A DNA stretch of 64,000 bases, from assembly GCA_963676845.2 (NCBI GenBank), contig CAXXKK010000003.1, positions 7,992 to 71,991 on the forward strand. Reading direction: 5' to 3'. The translations under genes and the position numbers were made by a program. Every line of letters begins with the position of its first letter. The stretch's first letter is position 1. This stretch comes from G963662675 sp963676845. Its GTDB lineage: Bacteria > Bacteroidota > Bacteroidia > Bacteroidales > Prolixibacteraceae. This document shows, one piece after another, positions 1 through 8,349 of this stretch. The notes under the pieces are model-generated. The model searched no databases and was not told where the DNA came from. It was given only the letters and a program-made list of their open reading frames with translations.

Positions 1-903
1 GAAGCAACTTTAGCTGCAGTGAAAAAAGCGTCTGCAGGATATTTCGATCATCTGCCAACTGAAGGAAACGATGGAGGTCAGGCTTTCCGTGATTTGGAAT
101 GGGAAGAAAAAGTATTGAAAATCTGTCAGGAAAAAGGTATTGGTGCTCAATTTGGTGGGAAATATTTTGTACACGATGTACGTGTTATCCGTATGCCACG
201 TCACGCTGCTTCTTGTCCGGTAGGATTAGGTGTTAGCTGTAGTGCAGACCGTAACATTAAAGGTAAGATTACAGAAGATGGTATCTTCCTTGAGCAGTTG
301 GAGAAAAACCCACGTCAGTACTTGCCCGAAAAAGCTCCAGAGTTAGCAGATCCTGTAGAAATTGATTTGGATCGTCCAATGGAAGAAGTGTTGGCCGAGC
401 TTACAAAATATCCGGTAAAAACACGTTTGAATTTGAAAGGTACACTGATTGTCGCCCGTGATATTGCTCATGCCCAGATTAAGAAAATTGTTGATTCGGG
501 TAAGCCAATGCCGGAATACTTCAAGAAACACCCTGTGTACTATGCAGGACCTGCAAAAACTCCTAAAGGAATGGCTTCGGGTAGTTTCGGACCAACAACT
601 GCCGGACGTATGGATCCTTATGTTGACGAGTTCCAGGCAATTGGCGGATCAATGATCATGTTGGCTAAAGGTAATCGTTCAAAAGCGGTAACCGATGCTT
701 GTAAGAAACACGGTGGTTTCTATCTCGGATCAATTGGTGGACCTGCTGCGATTCTTGCTAAAGAAAGCATCAAGTCAGTAGAGATTGTTGACTTTGAGGA
801 ATTAGGAATGGAAGCCGTACGTAAAATTTATGTTGAAAACTTCCCTGCTTTCATCATTGTTGATGACAAAGGAAATGACTTCTTTGCTGATTTCGCACAT
901 TAG
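1..903 (+). CDS. Fumarate hydratase class I (3' part, N-terminus outside window)
   Basis: The reading frame is open from base 1, so the start lies upstream; 300 residues of the C-terminal part are visible. Class I (oxygen-sensitive, [4Fe-4S]) fumarase interconverts fumarate and malate in the cytoplasm. Seen: the conserved stretch around RHAASCPVGLGVSCSADRN and the C-terminal beta-domain signature SGSFGPTTAGRMDPYVD followed by GSIGGPAAILA, all typical of the family. Family members are roughly 500-550 residues, so about 40% is missing at the window edge. It ends at TAG 901-903 and is followed by a strong terminator, so it is the last gene of its transcript. Family assignment is secure; fumarase rather than the related tartrate dehydratase rests on the fused single-chain form. 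Confidence 0.93.
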   Translation, partial: EATLAAVKKASAGYFDHLPTEGNDGGQAFRDLEWEEKVLKICQEKGIGAQFGGKYFVHDVRVIRMPRHAASCPVGLGVSCSADRNIKGKITEDGIFLEQLEKNPRQYLPEKAPELADPVEIDLDRPMEEVLAELTKYPVKTRLNLKGTLIVARDIAHAQIKKIVDSGKPMPEYFKKHPVYYAGPAKTPKGMASGSFGPTTAGRMDPYVDEFQAIGGSMIMLAKGNRSKAVTDACKKHGGFYLGSIGGPAAILAKESIKSVEIVDFEELGMEAVRKIYVENFPAFIIVDDKGNDFFADFAH

Positions 904-925
904 AAAATTGAAACATATCATATTA

Positions 926-954
926 AAAAGCCTGCAAAAAGCAGGCTTTTTTTG
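926..954 (+). terminator. Rho-independent terminator after fumarase
   Basis: AAAAGCCTGC (926-935), a 5-nt A loop, then GCAGGCTTTT (941-950) and more T. The 10-bp stem is perfect with a T-run directly after. Confidence 0.9.
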
Positions 955-1076
955 TTAGTCTAAGGATAAATTTAGGGAAGTAACAGATGAAAAAACATAA
1001 ACAAAAGATTAGTTTTGATTTTGAAGTTAATTCCCTCGATTTTTGATTCATGTATTACTATTTAAGTCATAATGCA

Positions 1077-2108
1077 ATGAATAAAAAAATATTTTTATGT
1101 CTGTTTCATATTCCGGTATGGATAATTGCTCTGTTGATCGCTTATTTTTTTAGCTCGGACGATGTGCCTGCAGGGAATTCAGCTTATATTTTTCTTTCGA
1201 CAATATCTTTCTCAATCTGGTTTTTACTTCCTTTTTATACATTCTATTCATACCTGATACCAGCTTTCCTTGATAAAGGTAAGAACAAGAAGTTCTGGTT
1301 ATATACAATCCTGTTTGTGGTATTTTTAATGCCTGCTATTAACTTGATTCTATTTCATGCAACTAATATTGCTCCATTAAGTATATCCGAATCTATATCA
1401 ATTAAAGGACTAACATCATGGGCAGGTAGTATTGGAGGGACAATCTTTTGTGGGGGACTTGGCTCTCTGTATAGGTTTACTATGGATTGGTTCAATCATT
1501 TGCAGGTAAGAAAGGATTTCGAAAATGTTAAACTTCAGAGTGAATTGGAAGTTTTGAAATCAAAATTGAATCCACATTTACTCTTCAATACCTTGAATAA
1601 TATTGATACCTTGATTCAAATAAATCCGGAGAAAGCATCATTGGCTTTATCAAAATTGTCGAACTTACTTCGCTATGTTGTTTATGAAACAGAAAGCGAA
1701 AAGGTCTCTATTTTTCAAGAAATTGAGATTATATTGCAGTATATTGATTTAGAGAATATGAGATTATCCAGACCTGATTCTGTCGAGTTTCACCACTCGG
1801 TTGAAAAAGAAATATTTGTTCCACCTATGATGTTTTTACCTTTTATCGAAAATGGATATAAGCATAGCGATTTGAACCTCCCGAACCAGAATTTAGCCAT
1901 TTCAATATCATTGCGTGGAAAAGAATTGCTGTTTCGTTGCATAAACTCAATTAATGAGAAGAAACAAAATCACGATAGAAAAGGAGTAGGTATTGCTTTA
2001 GTTAAAAAAAGACTAGATTTATTATATCCTAAAACTCATGAATTGAATATTGATCAAACAAATAATGAATACCGTGTTCATTTAAAAATAAACCTGCCTA
2101 ATGATTAG
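1077..2108 (+). CDS. LytS-type membrane sensor histidine kinase
   Basis: A sensor kinase of the LytS/YehU type (His_kinase family PF06580) that would phosphorylate the response regulator encoded next to it. Seen: four hydrophobic segments in the first ~140 residues, a short coiled linker, the phospho-acceptor motif NPHLLFNTLNN, and a C-terminal ATPase region with FIENGYKHS (N box) and a degenerate GVGIALVKKRL G box. An in-frame ATG at 1050 would add nine residues; ATG 1077 is preferred because it puts a normal MNKKIF... start directly before the first membrane helix. The last 8 bases overlap the response-regulator gene, so the two are co-transcribed and probably translationally coupled. The stimulus is unknown. 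Confidence 0.9.
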   Translation: MNKKIFLCLFHIPVWIIALLIAYFFSSDDVPAGNSAYIFLSTISFSIWFLLPFYTFYSYLIPAFLDKGKNKKFWLYTILFVVFLMPAINLILFHATNIAPLSISESISIKGLTSWAGSIGGTIFCGGLGSLYRFTMDWFNHLQVRKDFENVKLQSELEVLKSKLNPHLLFNTLNNIDTLIQINPEKASLALSKLSNLLRYVVYETESEKVSIFQEIEIILQYIDLENMRLSRPDSVEFHHSVEKEIFVPPMMFLPFIENGYKHSDLNLPNQNLAISISLRGKELLFRCINSINEKKQNHDRKGVGIALVKKRLDLLYPKTHELNIDQTNNEYRVHLKINLPND

Positions 2109-2784
2109 CTGTATTATTATTGAGGATGAACCACTGGCAATTGATAAATTGAAAATTTATATCTCAAAATTGCCTTATTTAAAATTGTTAAGTAGCTTTA
2201 ATTCTGCCACTAATGCGATTGAATATCTAAAAACAAATAAGGTTGATCTAATTTTTCTAGATATAGAAATGAAGGATTTAACAGGGGTGCAATTTCTCGA
2301 ATCTGTAAAAATTCAATCTAAAGTTGTAATTACCACTGCTTATGCACAGTATGCTATAAAGGGATTTGATTTGCAGGTAAGTGATTACCTGCTAAAACCC
2401 ATAGCATTTGAAAGGTTTACTCAGGCATGTGACAAAGTAAATGAAGAGTTGAGTTTGACTAAAAGTCAACTTAAAAATGATCGAATATTTGTTAAAACAG
2501 AATATCGACTGGAAGGAGTTAATGCAGCTGATATATTATACATTGAAGGGATGGGAGATTACCGGAGAGTTGTTACCACCTCTAAAAAAATAATGACACT
2601 GCAAACTTTAAAAGAACTAAATAATTTGTTACCACAAGATCGCTTTTGTCGGGTTCATAACTCATATATCGTTTCTCTTGATAAAATTGAAAAGATTGAA
2701 AGAAACCGAATTAAGATTAAAGAGCAGTTAATTCCGATAAGCGATAGTTATAATCGGGACTTTTATGTCAAGATAAACATTTGA
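2101..2784 (+). CDS. LytTR-family response regulator
   Basis: A two-domain regulator. The receiver domain (about 1-115) has the acidic pair in IIEDEP, phospho-acceptor D54 in DLIFLDIEMKD and the conserved lysine in LLKPI. The LytTR DNA-binding domain (about 127-227) has the family pattern ...ILYIEGMGDYRRV... and FCRVHNSYIVSLDKI. It overlaps the kinase gene by 8 bases and is its obvious partner. LytTR regulators bind paired direct repeats upstream of targets; no target can be identified here. It runs convergently into the next gene, with only 7 bases between the stop codons. Confidence 0.93.
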   Translation: MISCIIIEDEPLAIDKLKIYISKLPYLKLLSSFNSATNAIEYLKTNKVDLIFLDIEMKDLTGVQFLESVKIQSKVVITTAYAQYAIKGFDLQVSDYLLKPIAFERFTQACDKVNEELSLTKSQLKNDRIFVKTEYRLEGVNAADILYIEGMGDYRRVVTTSKKIMTLQTLKELNNLLPQDRFCRVHNSYIVSLDKIEKIERNRIKIKEQLIPISDSYNRDFYVKINI

Positions 2785-2791
2785 TTATTTT

Positions 2792-3259
2792 TTAGTTGCT
2801 CCCTGTTGTTTTCGGAAAAATCAGACCAAAGGCTGTTCTTACAATTGGAGAAACAATAATCAGGTTTAGAGGTAACGCAAAAATGAAGTTCATCATAACA
2901 GTTTTAGGATAAATCTTTACTGCATTTAACGAAAAACCTTCCATTAAAACAGCACCAAAAACAGACATTAAAAGAACCATGGAAACAACCATTGTTGAGG
3001 CAATACTTAGAATAACTACAAGTTGTTTGGTCTCTGGTTTTACCCTGGCAAACACTTGTTTTTTTGCAAAAGGACCAACAATGAAATTATCCAAAATGAA
3101 AGCAACAATAAAAACCAAGCCAATTTCCTGCAGTAATTGTTTAAAAAATCCGGATGAGAAACCATTGTGAAGGATAATATTGTAGGTTGTCATCCCAAGA
3201 ACCATTCCCATGCACATCAATACTGTAAATAATTTCTTTTGAAATTTTGTTTCTCCCAT
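2792..3259 (-). CDS. DUF2798-like four-helix membrane protein
   Basis: 155 residues with four hydrophobic segments (about 10-30, 40-62, 80-105, 120-145) arranged as two similar helix pairs, each followed by a short charged link; this matches the DUF2798 family of small inner-membrane proteins of unknown function. It is divergent from a MarR-family gene with a perfect palindrome between them, so it is probably the repressor's main target; such pairs often respond to drugs or other small molecules. The function is not known and is not guessed further. Confidence 0.7.
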   Translation of the reverse strand: MGETKFQKKLFTVLMCMGMVLGMTTYNIILHNGFSSGFFKQLLQEIGLVFIVAFILDNFIVGPFAKKQVFARVKPETKQLVVILSIASTMVVSMVLLMSVFGAVLMEGFSLNAVKIYPKTVMMNFIFALPLNLIIVSPIVRTAFGLIFPKTTGSN

Positions 3260-3310
3260 AGCGATATACTTAATTTTATATTTTTAGGGTGGCAAAGATA
3301 AGAAAAATCT

Positions 3311-3337
3311 ATAATTGTCAACTTGGTTGACAATTAT
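3311..3337. promoter_or_regulatory. Probable MarR operator (12-bp palindrome)
   Basis: ATAATTGTCAAC, spacer TTG, GTTGACAATTAT: two perfect 12-bp arms with a 3-bp spacer, in the 92-bp gap between the divergent DUF2798-like and MarR genes. Its size and symmetry fit a dimeric winged-helix repressor. It lies 14 bp before the marR start codon and 51 bp before the other start, so one bound dimer could block both promoters. Confidence 0.8.
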
Positions 3338-3351
3338 TAATTGGCAGCAAT

Positions 3352-3774
3352 ATGGAGTTTGATATAGACAATTTAACATTGATTGACTTGATTAGTGAAA
3401 AGCATGCACAATTAAGGAAAATGCTAGAAAGACGCTGGGAAGAACAATCTGAAATACATTTTTCACATACAGAATGGTATTTGCTATCGAAAGTTGAACA
3501 AAGAAGTATCACAATTTCTCAGGCTGCAGCAATTGTGGGTATATCTAGACAAGCTATGCAGAAAAGCGTAAAAAAGCTCGAAAATATGGGGTTTATTACT
3601 TCCTCTTATCAGAATGGAAATAGCAGAGATAAATTTTTATATTTAACCAAAAGTGGAAATGAATGTTGTCAAAAAAATAATCAATTAAAAATTAAGCTTG
3701 AACTTGAATTAGAGAAAGTCCTTGGTAAAAAGGAGGTTGCTAGTTTGAAAAATCTGTTTAAAAAAGATTGGTAA
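3352..3774 (+). CDS. MarR-family transcriptional regulator
   Basis: 140 residues with a central winged helix-turn-helix: recognition region ITISQAAAIVGISRQAMQKSVKKLENMGFI and a wing containing a NSRDKF-like D/R pair, typical of MarR. The ends are helical and would form the dimer interface. It starts 14 bp after a perfect palindrome and is divergent from the DUF2798-like gene, which suggests autoregulation and control of that neighbour. The ligand is unknown. The family call is secure. Confidence 0.88.
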   Translation: MEFDIDNLTLIDLISEKHAQLRKMLERRWEEQSEIHFSHTEWYLLSKVEQRSITISQAAAIVGISRQAMQKSVKKLENMGFITSSYQNGNSRDKFLYLTKSGNECCQKNNQLKIKLELELEKVLGKKEVASLKNLFKKDW

Positions 3775-3855
3775 TATACTTATCAAAAAATAAGGGTCCG
3801 CATCATTACATTTAAGCAATAGTGTTTCTGTTAGTAAAGTTGCAGCATGAAAATC

Positions 3856-4858
3856 TTACGATAGCGTTGCTACCATAATAGCCTTAACTGTATGTAACCT
3901 GTTTTCTGCCTGTTCAAAAACAATTGAGGCAGGACTTTCAAACACATCGTTGGTAACTTCCATCGCTTCCATTCCAAAGTTCTGGTATATCTTTTCTCCA
4001 ATTTGAGTTTCCCGGTTATGGTAAGCTGGGAGGCAATGCATAAATTTCACATCAGGATTTCCGGTGAGTTCCAGAACTTTCCTGTTAACCTGGTAGGGAA
4101 GAAGCTTGTTGATTTTTTCTGTACATACAGAATCGGGTTCACCCATTGATACCCAAACATCCGTGTAAATAAAATCGCAGTCTTTTACAGCCTTTTTAAG
4201 ATCTTCTGTAAGTGTAATTTTAGCTCCTGTCTTCTGGGAGAGTTCCATGCATATTTGTGTTAAGCCTTCCAATGGTCTTAAGTCATTTGGACAAGCAGCA
4301 CGAAAGTCCATTCCCATTTTAGCTGCAGCAACCATTAGTGAGTTTCCCGTATTATTTCGGGCATCACCTAAATAACAAAATTTAATATCCTTTAGTGGTT
4401 TGTCGGAGAATTCCTTCATGGTTAGTAAATCGGCCACGGATTGAGTCGGGTGTAGTTCTGTCGTAAGTCCGTTCCACACGGGAATCCCTGCATATTCAGC
4501 CAATTCTTCAACCACGTCTTGGCCGTATCCTCTATATAGAATGGCATCGTAAAAAACGACCTAAAACACGGGCAGTATCTTTCATGGATTCTTTATGCCC
4601 TATTTGTGAGCCCGATGGATCAAGATAGGTAACCTGAGCTCCCTGATCGTAAGCCGCAACTTCAAATGCGGCACGCGTTCGGGTTGATGTTTTTTCAAAG
4701 ATAAGTGCAATGTTCTTTCCCTGAAGGAACTTTTGTTCTGCATTATTGTGTTTTTGAGTTTTCAACTTAGCCGATAAGCTTAGCAAGTATTCAATCTCTT
4801 CAACTTTAAAATCCAATAAAGTGAGAAAGTGTCTTTGTGATAACTCTTGAAACATCAT
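3856..4858 (-). pseudogene. argF: Ornithine carbamoyltransferase, split by a 1-base frameshift
   Basis: Two minus-strand pieces form one enzyme: 4858-4532 (residues 1-108) carries the carbamoyl-phosphate loop FEKTSTRTRAAFE and YLDPSGSQIGHKES; the other frame, ending at 3856, carries YRGYGQDVVEELAEYAG, VWNGLT, DVWVSMGE and the ornithine-side HCLPAYHN. Joined, they give about 330 residues, the normal length. The break is at an A6 run (4551-4556; T6 in the coding strand) directly after ARVLGR; with five bases the frame continues as FYDAILYRG. The enzyme makes citrulline from ornithine and carbamoyl phosphate in arginine synthesis. A sequencing or assembly indel is as likely as a real mutation. 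There are no arg neighbours in the window. Confidence 0.88.
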
Positions 4859-4912
4859 AGCTGTATATTTTTCGTGTATATATAAAAGTAAGTAAACTCA
4901 AGGAATTTGGAA

Positions 4913-5047
4913 ACATTTTCAAGTTACAGATTTCATGTTTATGGTTGCATCACAGGAATAAGAGAGACTATGATTAGGAGAGTTTTTTATTTAATCGTTT
5001 GAAATCTGATCAATTAGAAGTCTCATTTTGCTCGTAACTTGAAATGT
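4913..5047. repeat. Imperfect inverted repeat in the argF-ftsK gap
   Basis: In the 316-bp divergent gap, ACATTTTCAAGTTAC (4913-4927) pairs with GTAACTTGAAATGT (5034-5047) apart from one bulged base, and CAGATTTCA (4927-4935) pairs with TGAAATCTG (5000-5008). The two stems are nested but leave a ~25-base bulge on the right arm. It could be a folded leader or a relic of a mobile repeat. Apart from the ftsK promoter, the gap shows nothing else. Confidence 0.5.
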
Positions 5048-5146
5048 TCTTTGTTCTTTATTCTTTAAACTTTTGACTTAGCAAAAAACTAAGTAATTTC
5101 ATTTTTTAGATTGCCCAACAGGCAAGATATCCTGAGTAAAATTCGT

Positions 5147-5154
5147 TAACTTTG
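5147..5154 (+). promoter_or_regulatory. Bacteroidota -7 box for ftsK
   Basis: TAACTTTG matches the TAnnTTTG consensus of the Bacteroidota sigma-A promoter and ends 20 bases before the ftsK ATG. A clear -33 TTTG at the expected distance is not visible. Confidence 0.5.
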
Positions 5155-5174
5155 CAATCGAAACTAAAATACCT

Positions 5175-7604
5175 ATGGCTAAGAAAACCAAACGCAAAAA
5201 ATCCCGGTCTAAAAATGGCATTTTTTCAAAGTTAAAATCATTTTTAACAGGTGAAAATCTAAAATATACATTGGCATTTTTCCTGTTTGTTTTTGGTTTA
5301 TATCTACTTATTGCCTTTGTTTCATTCTTGATTTCAGGATATGCAGATCACAGTAAACTGGATTTAGCTCTTCGCGAATTGATTAGCAATTCAGAGATTT
5401 CTGTATCAAACAGAGCTGGAAAAACCGGAGCTTACCTTAGCGAGAAGATCATCAATAAGGGATTTGGAATTTCATCTTTCTTTCTGATTTACTTGTTAAT
5501 AATTACAGCCTTTCAACTTTGGAACAGACCATTGGTAAAATATGGGCGCTCTTTTTTATTTTCAATTGTATTGATGTTTTGGATTTCCATTTTTCTTGGA
5601 TTACTCTTACCGGATCTCAGTATGGGGGGATATTTGTACCTAGGGGGAGAAAATGGTTTGGTAATTGCAAAGTGGCTTGGTTCCATGTTTGGTGGAATAG
5701 GAGCTTTCTTTATCCTTTTATGTACGATGTTTTTGATTTTGCTTGCAGGAACTGATAATTTTATTCCATGGCTAAAGGGTATTTTCAAAAGTGAAAAGAA
5801 ATCGAAAGATGATGATTTAGGAGATGAAATTGAAGATGAGCTTAATCCGAATATAGAGTCCGATGAAAGTTTTTCAAAAAGAATTGATGAAAATGATACG
5901 ATAGAAACTGTTTTTGATCCGGATAGTGATGAAGAACTGGAAATGAATGAAAAATTGGATGGTTCAAGCATTCGTGATTATGTGGAAAAACAAATTGCGG
6001 GTGATGAGGGGCCGAAAACTGAGAGTGAGGATGGTCTGGAAATGACTGTTGAGAAACGTGAGGAAGAAACAGACGAGAGCTATGATGCCGGTGAAAAGTT
6101 GGAGGATTATGACCCTACTTTGGACTTGTCAAACTACAAATTTCCATCGATAGATTTACTGGATGACCACCAGTCTGCCGGAGTTGAGGTGAGCAATGAA
6201 GAGTTGTTGGCGAATAAGAATAAGATTGTGGAAACTCTACGTCATTATAAAATTGAGATTACCAAAATACGTGCGACGATAGGTCCTACTATTACTTTGT
6301 ATGAGATTGTTCCGGCTCCGGGAGTTCGTATTGCCAAAATAAAAAATTTGGAGGATGATATTGCTCTAAGTCTTGCAGCATTGGGGATTCGCATTATTGC
6401 TCCTATACCGGGAAGAGGAACAGTAGGTATTGAGGTTCCGAATCAGCATCCTGAGATTGTTTCTATGCGATCAATTATTTCTTCCAAAAAGTTTCAGGAA
6501 AGTACAGCTGAGCTTCCTGTTGTTTTGGGTAAAACTATTTCAAATGAAACCTTCCTGATTGACCTGGCAAAAGCTCCGCATATTTTGGTTGCCGGTGCGA
6601 CTGGACAGGGTAAGTCGGTTGGTTTAAATGCATTGATTACTTCATTGCTTTATAAGAAACATCCTTCTCAGTTGAAGTTGGTTATGATTGACCCTAAAAA
6701 GGTTGAATTGAGCTTATATTCAACTATAGAAAAACATTTTTTGGCTAAGTTGCCAGATGATGAAGAGCCAATTATAACTGATATTCAGAAAGTAAAATAT
6801 ACGCTGAACTCGCTGAATCTGGAAATGGATACCAGGTATGATCTGCTGAAAAAAGCGCATGCACGTAACATTAAAGAGTATAACACGAAATTTATAAATA
6901 GACGATTAAATCCTGAAAAAGGACATCGATACCTTCCTTATATTGTTGTAATTATTGATGAGTTTGCAGACCTTATTATGACAGCCGGAAAGGAAATAGA
7001 AATGCCAATTGCACGTATAGCACAGTTGGCAAGGGCAGTAGGAATACATATGGTTATTGCTACTCAGCGTCCTTCGGTAAGTATTATTACTGGTGTTATT
7101 AAAGCGAACTTCCCATCGCGAATTGCCTTTAAGGTTGCTTCAATGGTAGACTCCCGAACTATTTTGGATACTGCCGGAGCTAACCAGTTAATTGGTAAAG
7201 GTGATATGCTCATTGCCATGGGTAGTAATATGACTCGTCTGCAGTGTGCATTTGTGGATACTCCGGAAGTGGAACGTATTTGTGATCATATTGCGGCGCA
7301 ACAGGGATACCCGAGTGCCTTTATGCTTCCAGAGTATGAAGGAGAAGCTGAGGCTGCACCGGGAGAAGTGAATCTGAATGACCGTGATGAATTGTTTGAT
7401 GATGCTGCCCGGGTTGTAGTGATGAACCAAATGGGATCAACATCCATGATTCAACGGAAGTTTTCCATAGGGTATAATAGAGCAGGTAGAATCATGGATC
7501 AATTGGAAGCAGCCAATATTGTAGGTCCAAGTGAAGGAAGCAAGGCTCGTCAGGTTTTACTTCAGGATGAATATAGTTTGGAACAATTATTGAATAGTTT
7601 GTAG
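5175..7604 (+). CDS. ftsK: DNA translocase FtsK/SpoIIIE
   Basis: An 809-residue septal DNA pump that moves chromosome termini out of the closing septum and stimulates XerCD/dif resolution. Seen: a basic N-terminus, four membrane helices (about residues 20-200), an acidic Glu/Asp-rich linker (about 210-320), the alpha/beta motor domain with Walker A GATGQGKS near residue 473 and Walker B VIIDEFADL near 593, followed by ATQRPSVSIITG, and a C-terminal winged-helix gamma domain (about 745-809) with SIGYNRAGRIMDQLE. The short linker is normal for this phylum. It has its own promoter and is followed after 21 bases by the LolA-like gene, with which it is probably co-transcribed. Confidence 0.97.
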   Translation: MAKKTKRKKSRSKNGIFSKLKSFLTGENLKYTLAFFLFVFGLYLLIAFVSFLISGYADHSKLDLALRELISNSEISVSNRAGKTGAYLSEKIINKGFGISSFFLIYLLIITAFQLWNRPLVKYGRSFLFSIVLMFWISIFLGLLLPDLSMGGYLYLGGENGLVIAKWLGSMFGGIGAFFILLCTMFLILLAGTDNFIPWLKGIFKSEKKSKDDDLGDEIEDELNPNIESDESFSKRIDENDTIETVFDPDSDEELEMNEKLDGSSIRDYVEKQIAGDEGPKTESEDGLEMTVEKREEETDESYDAGEKLEDYDPTLDLSNYKFPSIDLLDDHQSAGVEVSNEELLANKNKIVETLRHYKIEITKIRATIGPTITLYEIVPAPGVRIAKIKNLEDDIALSLAALGIRIIAPIPGRGTVGIEVPNQHPEIVSMRSIISSKKFQESTAELPVVLGKTISNETFLIDLAKAPHILVAGATGQGKSVGLNALITSLLYKKHPSQLKLVMIDPKKVELSLYSTIEKHFLAKLPDDEEPIITDIQKVKYTLNSLNLEMDTRYDLLKKAHARNIKEYNTKFINRRLNPEKGHRYLPYIVVIIDEFADLIMTAGKEIEMPIARIAQLARAVGIHMVIATQRPSVSIITGVIKANFPSRIAFKVASMVDSRTILDTAGANQLIGKGDMLIAMGSNMTRLQCAFVDTPEVERICDHIAAQQGYPSAFMLPEYEGEAEAAPGEVNLNDRDELFDDAARVVVMNQMGSTSMIQRKFSIGYNRAGRIMDQLEAANIVGPSEGSKARQVLLQDEYSLEQLLNSL

Positions 7605-7625
7605 AAATTGAAACGGAATAAACAG

Positions 7626-8276
7626 ATGAAAAGAACTTTAGTGCTGGCATTTTTTGCATTAACAACGATCGTGGCGTTCGCCCAGCAAGACCAAAAAGCA
7701 AAGTCGATTTTAGATGAAGTAACAGAGACAACAAAATCTAATTTCCCAATACAAGCATCTTTTGAATATGTGTTGGAAAACAAGGCAGAAGATATATACG
7801 AAGTGAATGAAGGCACTATTATTATCGATAGTGAAAAATATCAGCTAAAACTTCCAACGTTAGGAGTTGAAATGTTTTGTGATGGTTCAACAGTTTGGAG
7901 CTATATGGTTGACGCCATGGAAGTTTCTATCTCTTCAATTGAAGAAAATTCAGGTGAAATGACAGATTTGTCTGGTTTATTTACGATTTATGAGAACGGT
8001 TTCGATAATCAGTTTGTTGAAGAAACAACAGTTGATGGTACAGTCGTTTATGTAATTGACTTGATTCCAACTACAGCTGAAATAGAGTATTCAAAAATCC
8101 GCATTCTAATTGATAAAAGTACAATGCTGATTAAGAAAGCAGAAATGATTAGCGACAGTGGAAGTAATTATCTTTTTAATATTACAGAGTTGAAGACAAA
8201 TATTGAAGCAGATGATAGCATATTCGCTTTTGACGAAGCTGCTAACCCTGACGTTTATGTGATTGATATGAGATAA
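7626..8276 (+). CDS. LolA-like periplasmic lipoprotein carrier
   Basis: 216 residues: a signal peptide (MKRTLVLAFFALTTIVAFA, then Q), followed by the open beta-barrel fold of the LolA/outer-membrane lipoprotein carrier family, with a typical start ILDEVTETTKSNFPIQASFEY and the pattern GTIIIDSEKYQLKLP...VEMFCDGSTVWSY. LolA carries lipoproteins from the inner to the outer membrane. A TTG 18 bases upstream would extend it, but ATG 7626 gives the clean signal peptide. A LolA-like gene directly after ftsK is a common order in this phylum (from memory). The alternative is one of the LolA-fold DUF proteins with other substrates. Confidence 0.82.
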   Translation: MKRTLVLAFFALTTIVAFAQQDQKAKSILDEVTETTKSNFPIQASFEYVLENKAEDIYEVNEGTIIIDSEKYQLKLPTLGVEMFCDGSTVWSYMVDAMEVSISSIEENSGEMTDLSGLFTIYENGFDNQFVEETTVDGTVVYVIDLIPTTAEIEYSKIRILIDKSTMLIKKAEMISDSGSNYLFNITELKTNIEADDSIFAFDEAANPDVYVIDMR

Positions 8277-8284
8277 GTTTCAGG

Positions 8285-8316
8285 TTGATCAACTTGAAAC
8301 TTGAATGATATTTTTG
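8285..8316 (+). promoter_or_regulatory. Putative promoter of the SpmA/SpmB-like gene
   Basis: TTG at 8285-8287 and TATTTTTG at 8309-8316 (TAnnTTTG) are separated by 21 bases, a Bacteroidota-like spacing; the ATG is 33 bases downstream. The TTG lies in a TTGATCAA palindrome. Confidence 0.45.
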
Positions 8317-8349
8317 TAGATTCACATACCATAAGCAGAATCTCGTACT

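Noticed and set aside
4540..4560. Programmed -1 ribosomal frameshift in argF
   Set aside because: The T_TTT_TTA heptamer would give the -1 frame, but the enzyme continues in the +1 frame.
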